Below the pieces are notes generated by a model. That model saw nothing but the letters and a program-made list of their open reading frames with translations. It made no database searches and was not told where the DNA came from. The translations under genes and the position numbers were made by a program. Of a DNA stretch of 64,000 nucleotides, positions 1 through 11,666 are shown piece after piece. Each line of letters begins with the position of its first letter. Positions within the stretch are counted from its first letter, which is position 1. The stretch is from Lentisalinibacter sediminis (GTDB lineage: Bacteria > Pseudomonadota > Gammaproteobacteria > Steroidobacterales > Woeseiaceae), in assembly GCF_040706615.1 (NCBI RefSeq), contig NZ_JAPDRF010000003.1, positions 434,001 through 498,000 on the forward strand, written 5' to 3'.

Positions 1-2783
1 GCGTGAACTGCGCCGGCAAGCATCCGCGCTTCAACAACATCACGCTGGACGGCATCAGTCAAACCGACCGCTTCGGCCTGAACGAGAACGGCTACTCGAC
101 TGCGGTAGGCATGCCGTTCCCCTATGACGCGATCGAGCAGATCGCGGTCGAGCTCGCGCCCTTCGACGTGACCTACGGCGGCTTCTCCGCCTGCAACATC
201 AACGCCGTTACGAAGTCCGGCACGAACGAGTGGCAGGTGGGCGCGTTCTATGAGTTCTCGAACGACAGCCTGCGCGGCGACACGATCGGCGATACGACGA
301 TCGGCGGCACGCCCGGCTACGACAAGACCTACATCGGCTTCGACCTCGGCGGCCCGATCATCAAGGATCGGCTGTTCATCTTCGCCGCATACGAGGAATC
401 CGAGGAGCCCCGCTTCCTGGCCCGCGGATTCGATGGTTCCGGCAATGGCGAGGAGCGGCCCTGGCTGAGCCAGGCGGACTACAACCGCATCCGCGACATC
501 GCCCAGAACGTGTACGGCTACGATCCCGGCGGCCAGCCGACCGACGGCGTCCAGGAAGCCGAGAAATACATGGTCCGGCTCGACTGGAATATCAACGACC
601 GCCACAACGCGGCGCTGATCTACAACTACTTCGACGGCTTTCAGGATCGTGACTCCGACGGCGACGACAACGAATTCGAGTTCGCCAACCACTTCTACGT
701 GAAGGGCGCCGAGTTCGAGACCTACACCGCGAAACTGTGGTCGCAGTGGACGGACAACCTCTCCACCGAGATCTTCTACAGCACGAGCGAGATGAACGAC
801 TCCCAGGTCACGGTCGGACCGAAGGAATTCGCTGACATGCAGATCAGCCTCGGAGCGTTCCCGAACGTCGACACCGTCTACCTCGGCGCCGACGATTCGC
901 GGCAGGCGAATGCGCTGGGCACCGAGTCGACTTATCTGCGACTGGCCGGCAACTATTTCATCGGTGATCATGTGATCACCGCCGGCTATGACCGCGAGGA
1001 GCTGGAGATCTTCAACATTTTTGTCCAGCACTCGAACGGCGGCGAGTACGACTATTTCGACAGTTCGCTGAGCAATGACCCGGCCTGTGCGGCACTGACC
1101 GCGCAGGAACGGTTCGATGACGTGCTCGGCATCGGCTGTCAGCCTTCCGGCATCGATCGCTTCGAACTCGGCCGGCCGAGCCGAATTTACTATGGTAGCG
1201 GTGGTGGAACGAATAACCCGAACGACGCCGCGGCCAATTTCAGCAATGTGCTGAATGCGCTGTATATCCAGGACGAGATCTTCTTCGACGACTATGGGCT
1301 GACCATCACCGCCGGTCTGCGTTATGAGTGGTTCACCAGTGACGACCGGCCCAACTTCAACCCGACGTTTTCCGAGATCTACGGCATCCGCAACGACGCC
1401 AACATCGACGGCCTCGACCTGATCATGCCGCGTCTTGGCTTCACCTGGGATGTGCGCGAAGACCTGACCCTGCGTGGCGGTGTCGGTCGCTACTCCGGCG
1501 GGAACCCGAACGTGTGGATTTCCAATGCGTGGAGTAACGACGGTCTGACCAACGCCCAGTTCCAATTCAATTACTTCGACTCCGCGACGGTGCTGCCGGG
1601 CTTCGCCGATTCGCTGCAGCTCTCCGGCGAGGGTCGACCCGGTTTCGATGTACCGCAGGAGATGGTCGATGCAGTGCTCGCGGTCACGCCCTCCGACGCA
1701 GTCGATTCCAACCTTGTGATCCTGGATCCCGACTACGATCAGCCTAACGAGTGGAAGTGGGCGTTCGGCGGCACCTGGGATACACCCTGGTACGACATCC
1801 AGATGGACTTCGACTTCCTCTACACGCGGGGCGACGATTCCGCCTACTACGTCGATCTCTCGCAGGAAATCGTGGGCACGACAACATTGGGCATTCCAGT
1901 GTACGACTACGTCGACCGCAACGGAGACGGCGAGGTCGAGGAAGATAACCTGATGCTCACGAACTCCGATGAGACCACCACCAGCAAGACGATCTCCGTC
2001 ATTCTGCGCAAGGACTTCGATTTCGGTCTCGATGTATTGTTCGGTTACGCGTGGACGGAGGCGGAGGACGTGAGCCCGATGACCTCAGCCACTGCGGGTT
2101 CCAACTTCGGGAACACGGCACTGATCGATCTCAACAACCCTGTCGCTGCCACCTCTAATTATGTGATTCCCCAGCGCTATACACTGCGACTGAATTACGC
2201 GAACGCCTTCTTCGGTGACAATCTCACCGAGGTGACGCTGTACGGCTTCGTGAACAAGGGACAGCCGCAGAGTTACGGCATGAGCTCGCAGCCGTTCGAG
2301 GGTGACAACGACTTCGCACGTCATCTGCTCTACATCCCGGCCGGTCCGACGGATCCGAACGTCGTGTTCGGCCCGGACTTCGACCAGGAGGCGTTCTTCA
2401 ACTGGGTCGCAGAGCGCGGACTGGCGCCGGGTCTGACCGAGCGCAACGACTTCCACACAGGCTGGAGCACGCGCTTCGATCTGCGCGTAAGCCAAGAGGT
2501 TTCGCTGCCCGCCGGTTTCCGGGGCCAGGCGTATCTGAAAATTTACAACCTCGGCAATCTGCTGAATGACGATTGGGGCGAGATAGTGGATGCGCAGTTC
2601 ACTACGCCGGGTATCGTCGGACTGGGTTACGAGATCGATGAGGACAATGAAGTGCCCGGAATCGATGCCCAGGGGCGTCTCGTTTACGGCAGCTTTAGCG
2701 ATGAGTCCATCGAGCGGACCTACATCAACCGCAGCCTGTGGGAAGCTCGCATCGGTATCGACATCAAATTCGGCGGTGATTGA
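1..2783 (+). CDS. TonB-dependent receptor, Oar-like (5' end outside window)
   Basis: Outer-membrane receptor of the large Oar-like TonB-dependent family, which imports or binds substrates using ExbB/ExbD/TonB energy. The reading frame is open at the left edge, so the signal peptide, any carboxypeptidase-like N-terminal domain and part of the plug are missing; the GTG at position 3 is not taken as the start. The first 70 visible residues are plug (ITLDGISQTDRFGLNENGY, then YDAIEQIAVELAPFDVTYGG and NINAVTKSG), followed by a long beta-barrel rich in aromatic strands. Two plug cysteines are visible (about residues 3 and 64 of the visible part). The last residues, IDIKFGGD, are a typical short barrel end. 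Substrate unknown. A strong terminator follows 47 bp after the stop. Confidence 0.93.
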   Translation, partial: VNCAGKHPRFNNITLDGISQTDRFGLNENGYSTAVGMPFPYDAIEQIAVELAPFDVTYGGFSACNINAVTKSGTNEWQVGAFYEFSNDSLRGDTIGDTTIGGTPGYDKTYIGFDLGGPIIKDRLFIFAAYEESEEPRFLARGFDGSGNGEERPWLSQADYNRIRDIAQNVYGYDPGGQPTDGVQEAEKYMVRLDWNINDRHNAALIYNYFDGFQDRDSDGDDNEFEFANHFYVKGAEFETYTAKLWSQWTDNLSTEIFYSTSEMNDSQVTVGPKEFADMQISLGAFPNVDTVYLGADDSRQANALGTESTYLRLAGNYFIGDHVITAGYDREELEIFNIFVQHSNGGEYDYFDSSLSNDPACAALTAQERFDDVLGIGCQPSGIDRFELGRPSRIYYGSGGGTNNPNDAAANFSNVLNALYIQDEIFFDDYGLTITAGLRYEWFTSDDRPNFNPTFSEIYGIRNDANIDGLDLIMPRLGFTWDVREDLTLRGGVGRYSGGNPNVWISNAWSNDGLTNAQFQFNYFDSATVLPGFADSLQLSGEGRPGFDVPQEMVDAVLAVTPSDAVDSNLVILDPDYDQPNEWKWAFGGTWDTPWYDIQMDFDFLYTRGDDSAYYVDLSQEIVGTTTLGIPVYDYVDRNGDGEVEEDNLMLTNSDETTTSKTISVILRKDFDFGLDVLFGYAWTEAEDVSPMTSATAGSNFGNTALIDLNNPVAATSNYVIPQRYTLRLNYANAFFGDNLTEVTLYGFVNKGQPQSYGMSSQPFEGDNDFARHLLYIPAGPTDPNVVFGPDFDQEAFFNWVAERGLAPGLTERNDFHTGWSTRFDLRVSQEVSLPAGFRGQAYLKIYNLGNLLNDDWGEIVDAQFTTPGIVGLGYEIDEDNEVPGIDAQGRLVYGSFSDESIERTYINRSLWEARIGIDIKFGGD

Positions 2784-2829
2784 TAGCAGTCGATCCACGT
2801 TCCGGCAACGTGGTATCTGTGCCAAACTA

Positions 2830-2860
2830 AAGGGCGGCCTCCGGGCCGCCCTTCTTTTTT
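2830..2860 (+). terminator. Rho-independent terminator of the TonB receptor gene
   Basis: A perfect 10-bp GC-rich stem (AAGGGCGGCC / GGCCGCCCTT, 2830-2839 and 2844-2853) with a 4-base TCCG loop is followed by CTTTTTT. It lies 47 bp after the receptor stop codon and ends that transcript before the lytic transglycosylase gene. Confidence 0.93.
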
Positions 2861-2932
2861 GCCCGTCCGGCTGGGCAGGCGCCTTTGCTTACATTACCCT
2901 CACGATTCCACGACATGGCAGGGATCGCATCG

Positions 2933-4189
2933 ATGAAGGGAGGGAAATCCGTTCCTGAGAAGGCCTGTCCGGCGGCAAGCCGGTCGATACCGGCGGCGTT
3001 TTTGCTGGCCACTCTCGGGCTGTTGCTGGCCGCCGGGGCGCAGGGCGCGGCAAACGATGCAGCCTTCGCCGCGTGTATAGAACGTATCGGCGACCGGGCG
3101 CGGCAGGCAGGCATCAGCGAGCCGGTCATCCGGGACGTGCTGGGCAAGGCACAGCCGCTGGAGCGCGTCATCGGACTGGACCGGGGTCAGCCCGAGTTCA
3201 CCCGCAGCTTCGCGGACTACTACGGCCGGCGGGTCACGGAGGAACGGGTGCGCAGGGGGCGCGAGGTGCTGGAACAGCATCGTGCGGCACTGATGGCAGC
3301 CCAGCGACGCTATGGCGTGCCCGCCCACTACCTGGTGGCCTTCTGGGGCCTGGAGACGAACTTCGGCAGCTACTACGGCAAGATCCCGGTACCGGATGCA
3401 CTGGCGACGCTCGCCTGCGACGCTAGGCGCGGGCCGTTCTTCACGGAGGAACTCCTCGCCGCGCTTCGCATCGTCGATGCCGGCGACATCGCACCCGAGC
3501 GCATGGTGGGCTCCTGGGCGGGCGCCATGGGCAACTTCCAGTTCCTGCCTTCTGTCTTCCTGCGCCATGCCATCGACGCCGACGGCGACGGCCGCCGCGA
3601 TCTCTGGCACAGCACCGAGGACGCCATTCTGTCGGCGGGCAACTTCCTTCAGGCCCTCGGCTGGCAGCCCGAGCTGCGCTGGGGCCGGGAGATCCGGCTG
3701 CCGGACGGATTCGACTACGCGCTGGCCGGGCGGGACCAGCGCCGCTCACTGGCCGACTGGGTGGAGATCGGCATCACCGACGCGTGGGGCCGTCCCCTGC
3801 CACGGCTGGAGGGCCTCCCTGCCGCCGTCCTGGTGCCGGCCGGCCACGAAGGCCCGGCGTTCATCGTCTACGAGAACTTCGACGTGATCATGGGCTGGAA
3901 CCGCTCGGAGTTCTACGCGCTGGCGGTGGGCCGACTGGCCGACCGTATCGCCGGCGTCGGCCCATTGGTCGGCGGCCTGCCCGAGGATTCCGCTCGGCTC
4001 CGCCGCGAGGACGTCAAAGGGCTGCAGAGTACGCTGGCAGCCATGGGCTACGACCCGGGCGAGCCGGACGGTATCGTGGGCCCGGCCACTCGCCGCGCGG
4101 TCTCCGCCTACCAGAAGGACCGAGGCCTGGTAGCCGACGGCCACGTAGACGAAGAACTCCTCACCACTCTGGGTGCCGGACCGAACTAA
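2933..4189 (+). CDS. Lytic murein transglycosylase, MltB family, with peptidoglycan-binding domain
   Basis: Periplasmic enzyme that cleaves the MurNAc-GlcNAc bond of peptidoglycan non-hydrolytically, 418 aa from the chosen start. The N-terminus has a basic stretch and a hydrophobic segment (about 20-40) ending AQGA, a Sec signal without a lipobox cysteine. The catalytic domain (about 45-340) carries FWGLETNFGSYYG, where Glu141 matches the MltB catalytic acid, and GAMGNFQFLPS. A peptidoglycan-binding-1 domain (about 360-415) follows, the arrangement of the TIGR02283 subfamily. ATG 2933 is preferred because AGGGA lies 8 bases upstream; ATG 2915 and TTG 2887-frame starts are possible. The last codons and the stop (LGAGPN) are written in a REP-like repeat (4172-4238). 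Confidence 0.9.
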   Translation: MKGGKSVPEKACPAASRSIPAAFLLATLGLLLAAGAQGAANDAAFAACIERIGDRARQAGISEPVIRDVLGKAQPLERVIGLDRGQPEFTRSFADYYGRRVTEERVRRGREVLEQHRAALMAAQRRYGVPAHYLVAFWGLETNFGSYYGKIPVPDALATLACDARRGPFFTEELLAALRIVDAGDIAPERMVGSWAGAMGNFQFLPSVFLRHAIDADGDGRRDLWHSTEDAILSAGNFLQALGWQPELRWGREIRLPDGFDYALAGRDQRRSLADWVEIGITDAWGRPLPRLEGLPAAVLVPAGHEGPAFIVYENFDVIMGWNRSEFYALAVGRLADRIAGVGPLVGGLPEDSARLRREDVKGLQSTLAAMGYDPGEPDGIVGPATRRAVSAYQKDRGLVADGHVDEELLTTLGAGPN

Positions 4190-4238
4190 TCCAACTTTTG
4201 CAACTTGTTGCTGCCGTCGCGGCGACGACAGGCGGCAG
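4172..4238. repeat. REP-like element, single-arm copy
   Basis: Starts GGTGCCGGACCGAACT, then an AACTTT-type block and AACTTGTTG, then a small hairpin with stems CTGCCG (4211-4216) and CGGCAG (4233-4238). The same order of blocks occurs at 54401-54475. Here only one arm is present. The element overlaps the last codons and stop of the MltB-family gene and fills the gap between two convergent genes. Confidence 0.6.
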
Positions 4239-4250
4239 ACCCGGACCGGA

Positions 4251-5426
4251 TCAGTTCAGGACGCCCCGCTCGCGCAGCGTGGCGATCTCGTCGGCGTCGA
4301 AACCGAAGTCCCCGAGGACGGCGTCAGTGTCCTCGCCCGCCGGTCGCGGGCCGACCGGATCGCCGGGCCGCGTGCGGCTGAACCGGGGCGCGGGCGCATT
4401 CTGGGGCACGCCGTCCACCTCGACGACATTCCGCCTGGCCGCGTTGTGCGGATGCGCCCCGACCTCGCCCAGATCCAGCACGGGCGCGAAGCAGACGTCG
4501 GTGCCTTCCATGATCTCGCACCACTCGTCCCGGGTCTTCGACAGGAAGACCTCCGCCAGCCGCTCGCCGAGCGAATCCCACTGGGCAGCCGCCTCCGCAT
4601 CGGTCCGGCCACTGAACACGCCCGGCCCGAACGTCTCCGCATCCAGCCCCGCCTTCTCGATCAACAGCTGATAGAAATGGGGCTCGATCGAGCCGATGGC
4701 CACGTAACGACCGTCCTTCGTCTCGTAGGTATCGTAGAAGTGCGACGCACCGGAGAGAAAATGCGTGCCCGTGCCCCCGTCGAACAGCCCCATCGCCCGA
4801 AATCCGAAGAACATGGCCATGAGCGACAACGACCCGTCCACCATGGCGGCATCCACCACCTGCCCCTCACCGCTCCTCTGCGCCTCCAGCAGGGCGCAGA
4901 CCATGCCGAAAGCGAGCAGCATGCCGCCGCCGCCGAAATCGCCGACCAGGTTCAGCGGCGGCACCGGCTTCTCGCCCCGGCGACCGATGGCATGCAGCGC
5001 GCCCGACAGCGCGATGTAGTTGATGTCGTGCCCGGCGGCGTGCGCCAGCGGTCCGTCCTGGCCCCACCCGGTCATGCGGCCATAGACCAGCTTCGGGTTC
5101 GCGGCCAGACATGCCTCGGGCCCGATACCCAGCCGCTCCGCGACCCCCGGCCGAAAGCCCTCGAACAGCGCATCCGCGTCCCGCACCAGTCGCAGCACCA
5201 CCGCAGCGCCCTCCGGCGACTTCAGATCCAGCGCGATCGACCGGCGGCTGCGTGTGAGCGGATCCGGCAGTGGCCGACTGCCGCCCGGTGCCGACTTCCT
5301 CTCCACGCGGATCACCTCCGCCCCCATGTCCGCCAGCATCATGCCGCAGAAAGGGCCGGGCCCGATGCCGGCGATCTCGATGACCTTCAGCCCCGCGAGG
5401 GGCCCCGAGCGCGCCGCGGCGCTCAT
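4251..5426 (-). CDS. Alpha-methylacyl-CoA racemase (CaiB/BaiF family)
   Basis: Family III CoA-transferase fold protein of 391 aa whose details match the racemase branch, which interconverts (2R)- and (2S)-2-methylacyl-CoA so that branched chains can enter beta-oxidation. The N-terminus (VIEIAGIGPGPFCGMMLADM) is the AMACR signature. His133, Asp163 and Glu248 (in AGHDINY, VGDFGGGG and GSIEPHFY) fall at a constant +7 offset from the catalytic His126, Asp156 and Glu241 of the Mycobacterium enzyme. The start codon overlaps the stop of the upstream SDR gene (ATGA). It is the last gene of the seven-gene operon that begins with TetR at 12305. Confidence 0.93.
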   Translation of the reverse strand: MSAAARSGPLAGLKVIEIAGIGPGPFCGMMLADMGAEVIRVERKSAPGGSRPLPDPLTRSRRSIALDLKSPEGAAVVLRLVRDADALFEGFRPGVAERLGIGPEACLAANPKLVYGRMTGWGQDGPLAHAAGHDINYIALSGALHAIGRRGEKPVPPLNLVGDFGGGGMLLAFGMVCALLEAQRSGEGQVVDAAMVDGSLSLMAMFFGFRAMGLFDGGTGTHFLSGASHFYDTYETKDGRYVAIGSIEPHFYQLLIEKAGLDAETFGPGVFSGRTDAEAAAQWDSLGERLAEVFLSKTRDEWCEIMEGTDVCFAPVLDLGEVGAHPHNAARRNVVEVDGVPQNAPAPRFSRTRPGDPVGPRPAGEDTDAVLGDFGFDADEIATLRERGVLN

Positions 5427-6193
5427 CGCGGCTGCATGCGGATGGCGCCGTCGAGGCGGATCACCTCACCGTTCAGATAGGCGTTCTCGACGATGTGCCG
5501 GGCCAGAATGCCGAATTCCTCCGGCAGGCCGAGCCGCTTCGGGAACTGCACCATCTCGATCAACGGTTGTTTCACCTTGTCGTCGAGCCCCTGCAGCAGC
5601 GGCGTGTTCATGATGCCTGGCGCGATGGTCATCACCCGGATGCCGAGTGGCGCCAGGTCCCGCGCCACCGGCAGGGTCAGGCCGCAGATGCCCGCCTTGC
5701 TGGAGCTGTAGGCGGCCTGGCCGATCTGGCCGTCGTAGGCCGCCACCGAAGCCGTATTGATGACGACGCCCCGCTCGCCGGCCTCGCCCTCCGGCTCATT
5801 GCGGGCCATCTGCTCCGCCGCCAGCCGTAGGACGTTGAAGGTGCCGATCAGATTCAGGTTCACCACCGAGGCATAACGCTCCAGCGGCAATGGCCCATCC
5901 CTGCCCAGCGTCTTGCCCGGCGGGCCGCCGCCGGCGCAGTTCACGCAGATGTGCAGCGCGCCGAATCGGTCCATGGTCGTCTCGAGCGCGCCCTGCACCG
6001 ACACCTCGCTGGTGACGTCCGTCGCCACGTAGTCGGCGCTGTCGCCGAGTTCGGCCGCCGCCTGCTTCGCGGCATCCTCGTTGATATCGAGGATCATGAC
6101 GTTGGCGCCGTACTTCACGAGCTCCCGGCAAGTGGCGTTACCGAGGCCGGACGCACCACCGGTCACGATCGCCGTCTTGTTGGCGAGATCCAT
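5423..6193 (-). CDS. Short-chain dehydrogenase, 3-hydroxyacyl-CoA dehydrogenase type 2-like
   Basis: NAD(P)-dependent SDR of 256 aa. TGGASGLG (11-18) binds the cofactor; the active site is Ser149 with Tyr162-x3-Lys166 (YSSSK). The sequence resembles HSD17B10 / 3-hydroxy-2-methylbutyryl-CoA dehydrogenase, which oxidises short or branched 3-hydroxyacyl-CoA. The motif usually read NNAG is NCAG here. It sits between an acyl-CoA dehydrogenase (13 bp upstream) and a methylacyl-CoA racemase (4-bp overlap downstream), which supports a role in branched acyl-CoA oxidation. The exact substrate is inferred. Confidence 0.88.
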   Translation of the reverse strand: MDLANKTAIVTGGASGLGNATCRELVKYGANVMILDINEDAAKQAAAELGDSADYVATDVTSEVSVQGALETTMDRFGALHICVNCAGGGPPGKTLGRDGPLPLERYASVVNLNLIGTFNVLRLAAEQMARNEPEGEAGERGVVINTASVAAYDGQIGQAAYSSSKAGICGLTLPVARDLAPLGIRVMTIAPGIMNTPLLQGLDDKVKQPLIEMVQFPKRLGLPEEFGILARHIVENAYLNGEVIRLDGAIRMQPR

Positions 6194-6205
6194 GCTGTAC
6201 CCCCG

Positions 6206-7405
6206 TCAGGCCGCGCTGGCCTTGGCCTTCGCTTCCTCCACCGACTTCGGCTTCTTCTGCCTCGGATCCAGACCGATGGAGCGCGCGATGATCTCGCGCA
6301 TGATCTCGGACGAGCCGGCATAGATACGCGAGATTCGCGCGTTGGTGTACATCCGCGAGATCACGTACTCGTCCATGTAACCGGCACCGCCGTGCAGCTG
6401 CACGCACTGATCCATCACCCGACCTTCGAGTTCACTGGTGAACAGCTTGGCCCGGGCGGCCACCTCGGCGGTGAGCTTGCCCTCGTTGTGCTCCTCGACG
6501 CAGCGGTCGACGTATACCTGGGCGATGTCGAGCTCCATGCGCATGTCGGCCATGGCGAAACGCGAGTTCTGGAAATCCGCGATGCGCCGCCCGAAGGCCT
6601 TGCGCTCGGTGATGTAATCCATGGTGATATCGAAGGCAGCCTGGGCGGACGCCAGATAACCGGCGGCGCCGAGCAACCGCTCCTCGGCCAGGAACTGCAT
6701 CAGGTAGTAGAAGCCCTTCGTGGCCTCGCCCAGCACGTTCTCCTTCGGCACCTTCACGTTGTTGAAGAACAGCTCGGCGGTATCCTGAGACTTCAGGCCC
6801 ATCTTCTTGAGATTGCGGCCCCGCTCGAAGCCCTCCATGTCCCGCTCGATCACGAACAGTCCGAGACCATGAGTGGAATCCGGCACGGTACGCGCCGCCA
6901 CCACCACGAGGTCGGCGTTGATGCCGTTGGAGATGTAGGTCTTGGAGCCGTTCAGCAGCCAGTGATCGCCCTTGTCCTCGGCCTTGGTGCGCATGCCGGC
7001 CACGTCGCTGCCGGCGCCCGGCTCGGTCATGGCGATGGCCAGGATGCTCTCGCCGCTCACGCACTTCGGCAGCCAGCGCTCCTTCTGCTCCTCGGTGCCC
7101 AGCTCGCCGATGTAGGGCCCGACGAGCCGGCTGTGCAGCGTGGCGAAGAAACCGGGATCGCCGTAGCGGGCCATCTCCTCGATGAAGATCTGCTCGTAGC
7201 GGAAGTCCTTCATGCCGGCACCGCCGTACTTCTCGTCGGCCCACATCAGCAGCAGGCCCTGCTCGCCGGCCTTCAGGAAGGCCTCGCGGTCCACGATGCC
7301 CTGCTCTTGCCAGCGATCCGCATGGGGCTGGATCTCGTTCTTCAGGAACGCACGGACCGAATCCCTGAATATCTCGTGCTCTTCGTCGAACAGTTTTCTT
7401 TCCAT
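6206..7405 (-). CDS. Acyl-CoA dehydrogenase, long-chain/isovaleryl type
   Basis: FAD enzyme (399 aa) making the 2,3-double bond in acyl-CoA and passing electrons to ETF. Standard features run in order: N-terminal helical domain, AMTEPGAGSDVAGM (about 125-138), beta domain, C-terminal helical domain with QLHGGAGYMDEY and IYAGSSEIMREIIAR. At the position where medium-chain enzymes have the catalytic Glu the sequence reads YAG, so the base is probably Glu242 in LAEERLLGAAG, as in isovaleryl- and long-chain acyl-CoA dehydrogenases. It is the fifth gene of the TetR-led operon, 30 bp after the hydratase. Confidence 0.93.
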   Translation of the reverse strand: MERKLFDEEHEIFRDSVRAFLKNEIQPHADRWQEQGIVDREAFLKAGEQGLLLMWADEKYGGAGMKDFRYEQIFIEEMARYGDPGFFATLHSRLVGPYIGELGTEEQKERWLPKCVSGESILAIAMTEPGAGSDVAGMRTKAEDKGDHWLLNGSKTYISNGINADLVVVAARTVPDSTHGLGLFVIERDMEGFERGRNLKKMGLKSQDTAELFFNNVKVPKENVLGEATKGFYYLMQFLAEERLLGAAGYLASAQAAFDITMDYITERKAFGRRIADFQNSRFAMADMRMELDIAQVYVDRCVEEHNEGKLTAEVAARAKLFTSELEGRVMDQCVQLHGGAGYMDEYVISRMYTNARISRIYAGSSEIMREIIARSIGLDPRQKKPKSVEEAKAKASAA

Positions 7406-7435
7406 GACGTCTACCTCGTTGATGCCGTGGCCCGC

Positions 7436-8230
7436 TCAGCGGCCCTTGAATTCCGGTTCCCGTTTCTCGAAGAAGGCCGTGACCCCCTCGGTGTTGTCGT
7501 CGCTCAGAATGAGTGCGTCCTGCAGGCTCGCCTCCACGTCGAACGTGCTGCCCCAGCTGCCCGCCATGGCGTGGCGCATGGCGCGCTTGGTCGCGGCCAT
7601 GGACAGCGGCGCCCGTCTCGCCAGCGAGGCAGCCCACTCGGCGGTCGCCCCGCGAAGCCCGTCCGCCGGCACCACCTTGTTGACCAGCCCCCATTCGAGG
7701 CACTTGTCCGCCGGGATGCGCTCGGCCTCCACACAGGCCTGGAATGCCCGCTTGTAGCCGATCTGCTTCGCCAGCAGCCAGGTAGCCCCGCCGTCCGGCA
7801 CCAGGCCGATGCTGGCGAAGGGCGCCAGCAGAAAGGCCTTCTCCGACATGATGGCGAGATCGCACATCAGCGCGAACGACAGGCCGATGCCGGCCGCCGC
7901 GCCGTTGATGCTGGCGATCACCGGCTTCTCCGAGCGGCCGATGATCTCGAGCACCGGCCGATACTCGCGCTGCAGCTGCTCCTCGATGCGCTGGTTGCCC
8001 GTCTCCCGGGCGCTCATCGCATCCTTGAGATCGGCACCGGCAGAGAAGCCCCGGCCGACCCCGGTGAAGACGATGACCCGGATCTCCGGATCGTCCACCG
8101 CCTTGCCGAACGCCGCCAGCAGATCCAGCCGGAGCTGCCGGTTGAAGGCGTTCATGACCTCGTCGCGGTCGATGGAGATCGTCGCGACCGCTCCGTCGGT
8201 CGCGTAATCCACCGTCTCCCAGGCACTCAT
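7436..8230 (-). CDS. Enoyl-CoA hydratase/isomerase family protein, PaaG-like
   Basis: Crotonase-fold protein of 264 aa. The oxyanion-hole segments (GFSAGADLKD, NGAAAGIG) are present. The position of the first catalytic Glu of crotonase is not acidic (GLSFALMCD), while the second is Asp146 in GLVPDGGATWLL. That single-Asp pattern is typical of PaaG-type and Delta3-Delta2-enoyl-CoA isomerases, so isomerisation is more likely than hydration. It lies 9 bp after the FadB/FadJ-like gene, in the same operon. Substrate inferred only from context. Confidence 0.88.
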   Translation of the reverse strand: MSAWETVDYATDGAVATISIDRDEVMNAFNRQLRLDLLAAFGKAVDDPEIRVIVFTGVGRGFSAGADLKDAMSARETGNQRIEEQLQREYRPVLEIIGRSEKPVIASINGAAAGIGLSFALMCDLAIMSEKAFLLAPFASIGLVPDGGATWLLAKQIGYKRAFQACVEAERIPADKCLEWGLVNKVVPADGLRGATAEWAASLARRAPLSMAATKRAMRHAMAGSWGSTFDVEASLQDALILSDDNTEGVTAFFEKREPEFKGR

Positions 8231-8239
8231 CCCGGCGCC

Positions 8240-10419
<2,180 letters not shown>

Positions 10420-10423
<4 letters not shown>

Positions 10424-11628
10424 ACCCTCTCGATAATCGTGGCTGTGCCCATGCCTGCGCCGACGCACAGGTTCACGAGCGCGGTGTTCAGATCGCGGCG
10501 TTCGAGCTCGTCGAGCACCGTGCCGAGGATCATGGTGCCGGTGGCGCCCAGCGGGTGACCCATGGCGATGGCGCCGCCGTTCACATTGATCTTGTCGTGC
10601 TCGATGCCGAGCCGCTGCATGAACAGCAGCACCACCGAGGCGAAGGCCTCGTTCAGCTCGAAGAGATCGATGTCCTTCCTGTCCATGCCGCAGCGCTTCA
10701 GCACCTTCTCCGCGGACGGCGCCGGGCCGGTCAGCATGATGGTGGGCTCGGTGCCGATGGAGGCGAAGCCGCGGATGCGGGCCCGGGGCTTCAGGCCCAG
10801 TGCCTCGCCCATCTCCTTCGTGCCCACCAGTACGGCGGCGGCGCCGTCGACGATGCCGCTGGAGTTACCGCCCGTGTGCACGTGGTTGATGGCCTCGACC
10901 TCCGGATAGCGCTGCAGCGCCACCGCATCGAAGCCCGCCTGCTCGCCGGGGATGACGAAGGCCGGCTTCAACTCACCGAGCCCCTCGGCGGTGGTGTCGG
11001 GCCGGACGTGCTCGTCGCGATCCAGCAGGGTCATGCCCAGCGTGTCCTTGATGGGCACGATGGAGTTCCTGAAATAGCCCTTCTCCCAGGCGTTGGCCGC
11101 CCGCTTCTGGCTCTCGGCCGCGTAGGCATCAACGTCGTCGCGAGAGAAACCGTACTTGGTGGCGATCAGGTCGGCGCCGATGCCCTGGGGCACGAAGTAG
11201 GTCTTGTAGGCCACCTGGGGGTCGGCCGCCATGGCGCCGGAGTCGGAGCCCATCGGCACGCGCGACATGCTCTCCAGGCCGCCGCCGATGGCGAGATCCG
11301 CCTGACCGGCCATGACCTGGGAGGCGGCGGTGTTCACGGCATCCAGGCCCGAGGCGCAGAAGCGGTTCAGCTGCTTGCCCGGGACGTTCTCGGCGTAGTC
11401 GGCGTTCAGCGCCGCCACCCGCGCCACGTTGGATCCCTGCTCGCCCACCGGTGCGACGCAGCCGATGACCACGTCGTCGAGCTTGCTCGTGTCCAGTTCG
11501 TTGCGGTCCCGGATGGACTCGAGCACCTGCGTCAGCAGTTCGATCGGTGTCACCGGGTGCAGCGAGCCGCTGGACTTGCCGCGGCCGCGGGGGCTGCGGA
11601 CATGATCGAAGATGTATGCGTCTGCCAT
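10420..11628 (-). CDS. Acetyl-CoA C-acyltransferase (3-ketoacyl-CoA thiolase)
   Basis: Beta subunit of the beta-oxidation complex, 402 aa; it splits 3-ketoacyl-CoA with CoA to give acetyl- or propionyl-CoA. The nucleophile is Cys91 (NRFCASGLDAV), with His358 (AMGHPLGATG) and Cys388 (CVGAGMGTA) completing the active site. ATG 11628 was chosen because AGGA lies 8 bases upstream and MADAYIFDHVRSPRG matches the family N-terminus; the longer open frame would overlap the TetR gene. Second gene of the operon, 38 bp after tetR. Confidence 0.95.
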
Positions 11629-11666
11629 TTGCGTGATTCCTGTTGCTGGGTTGATAGGTGCCCCGT

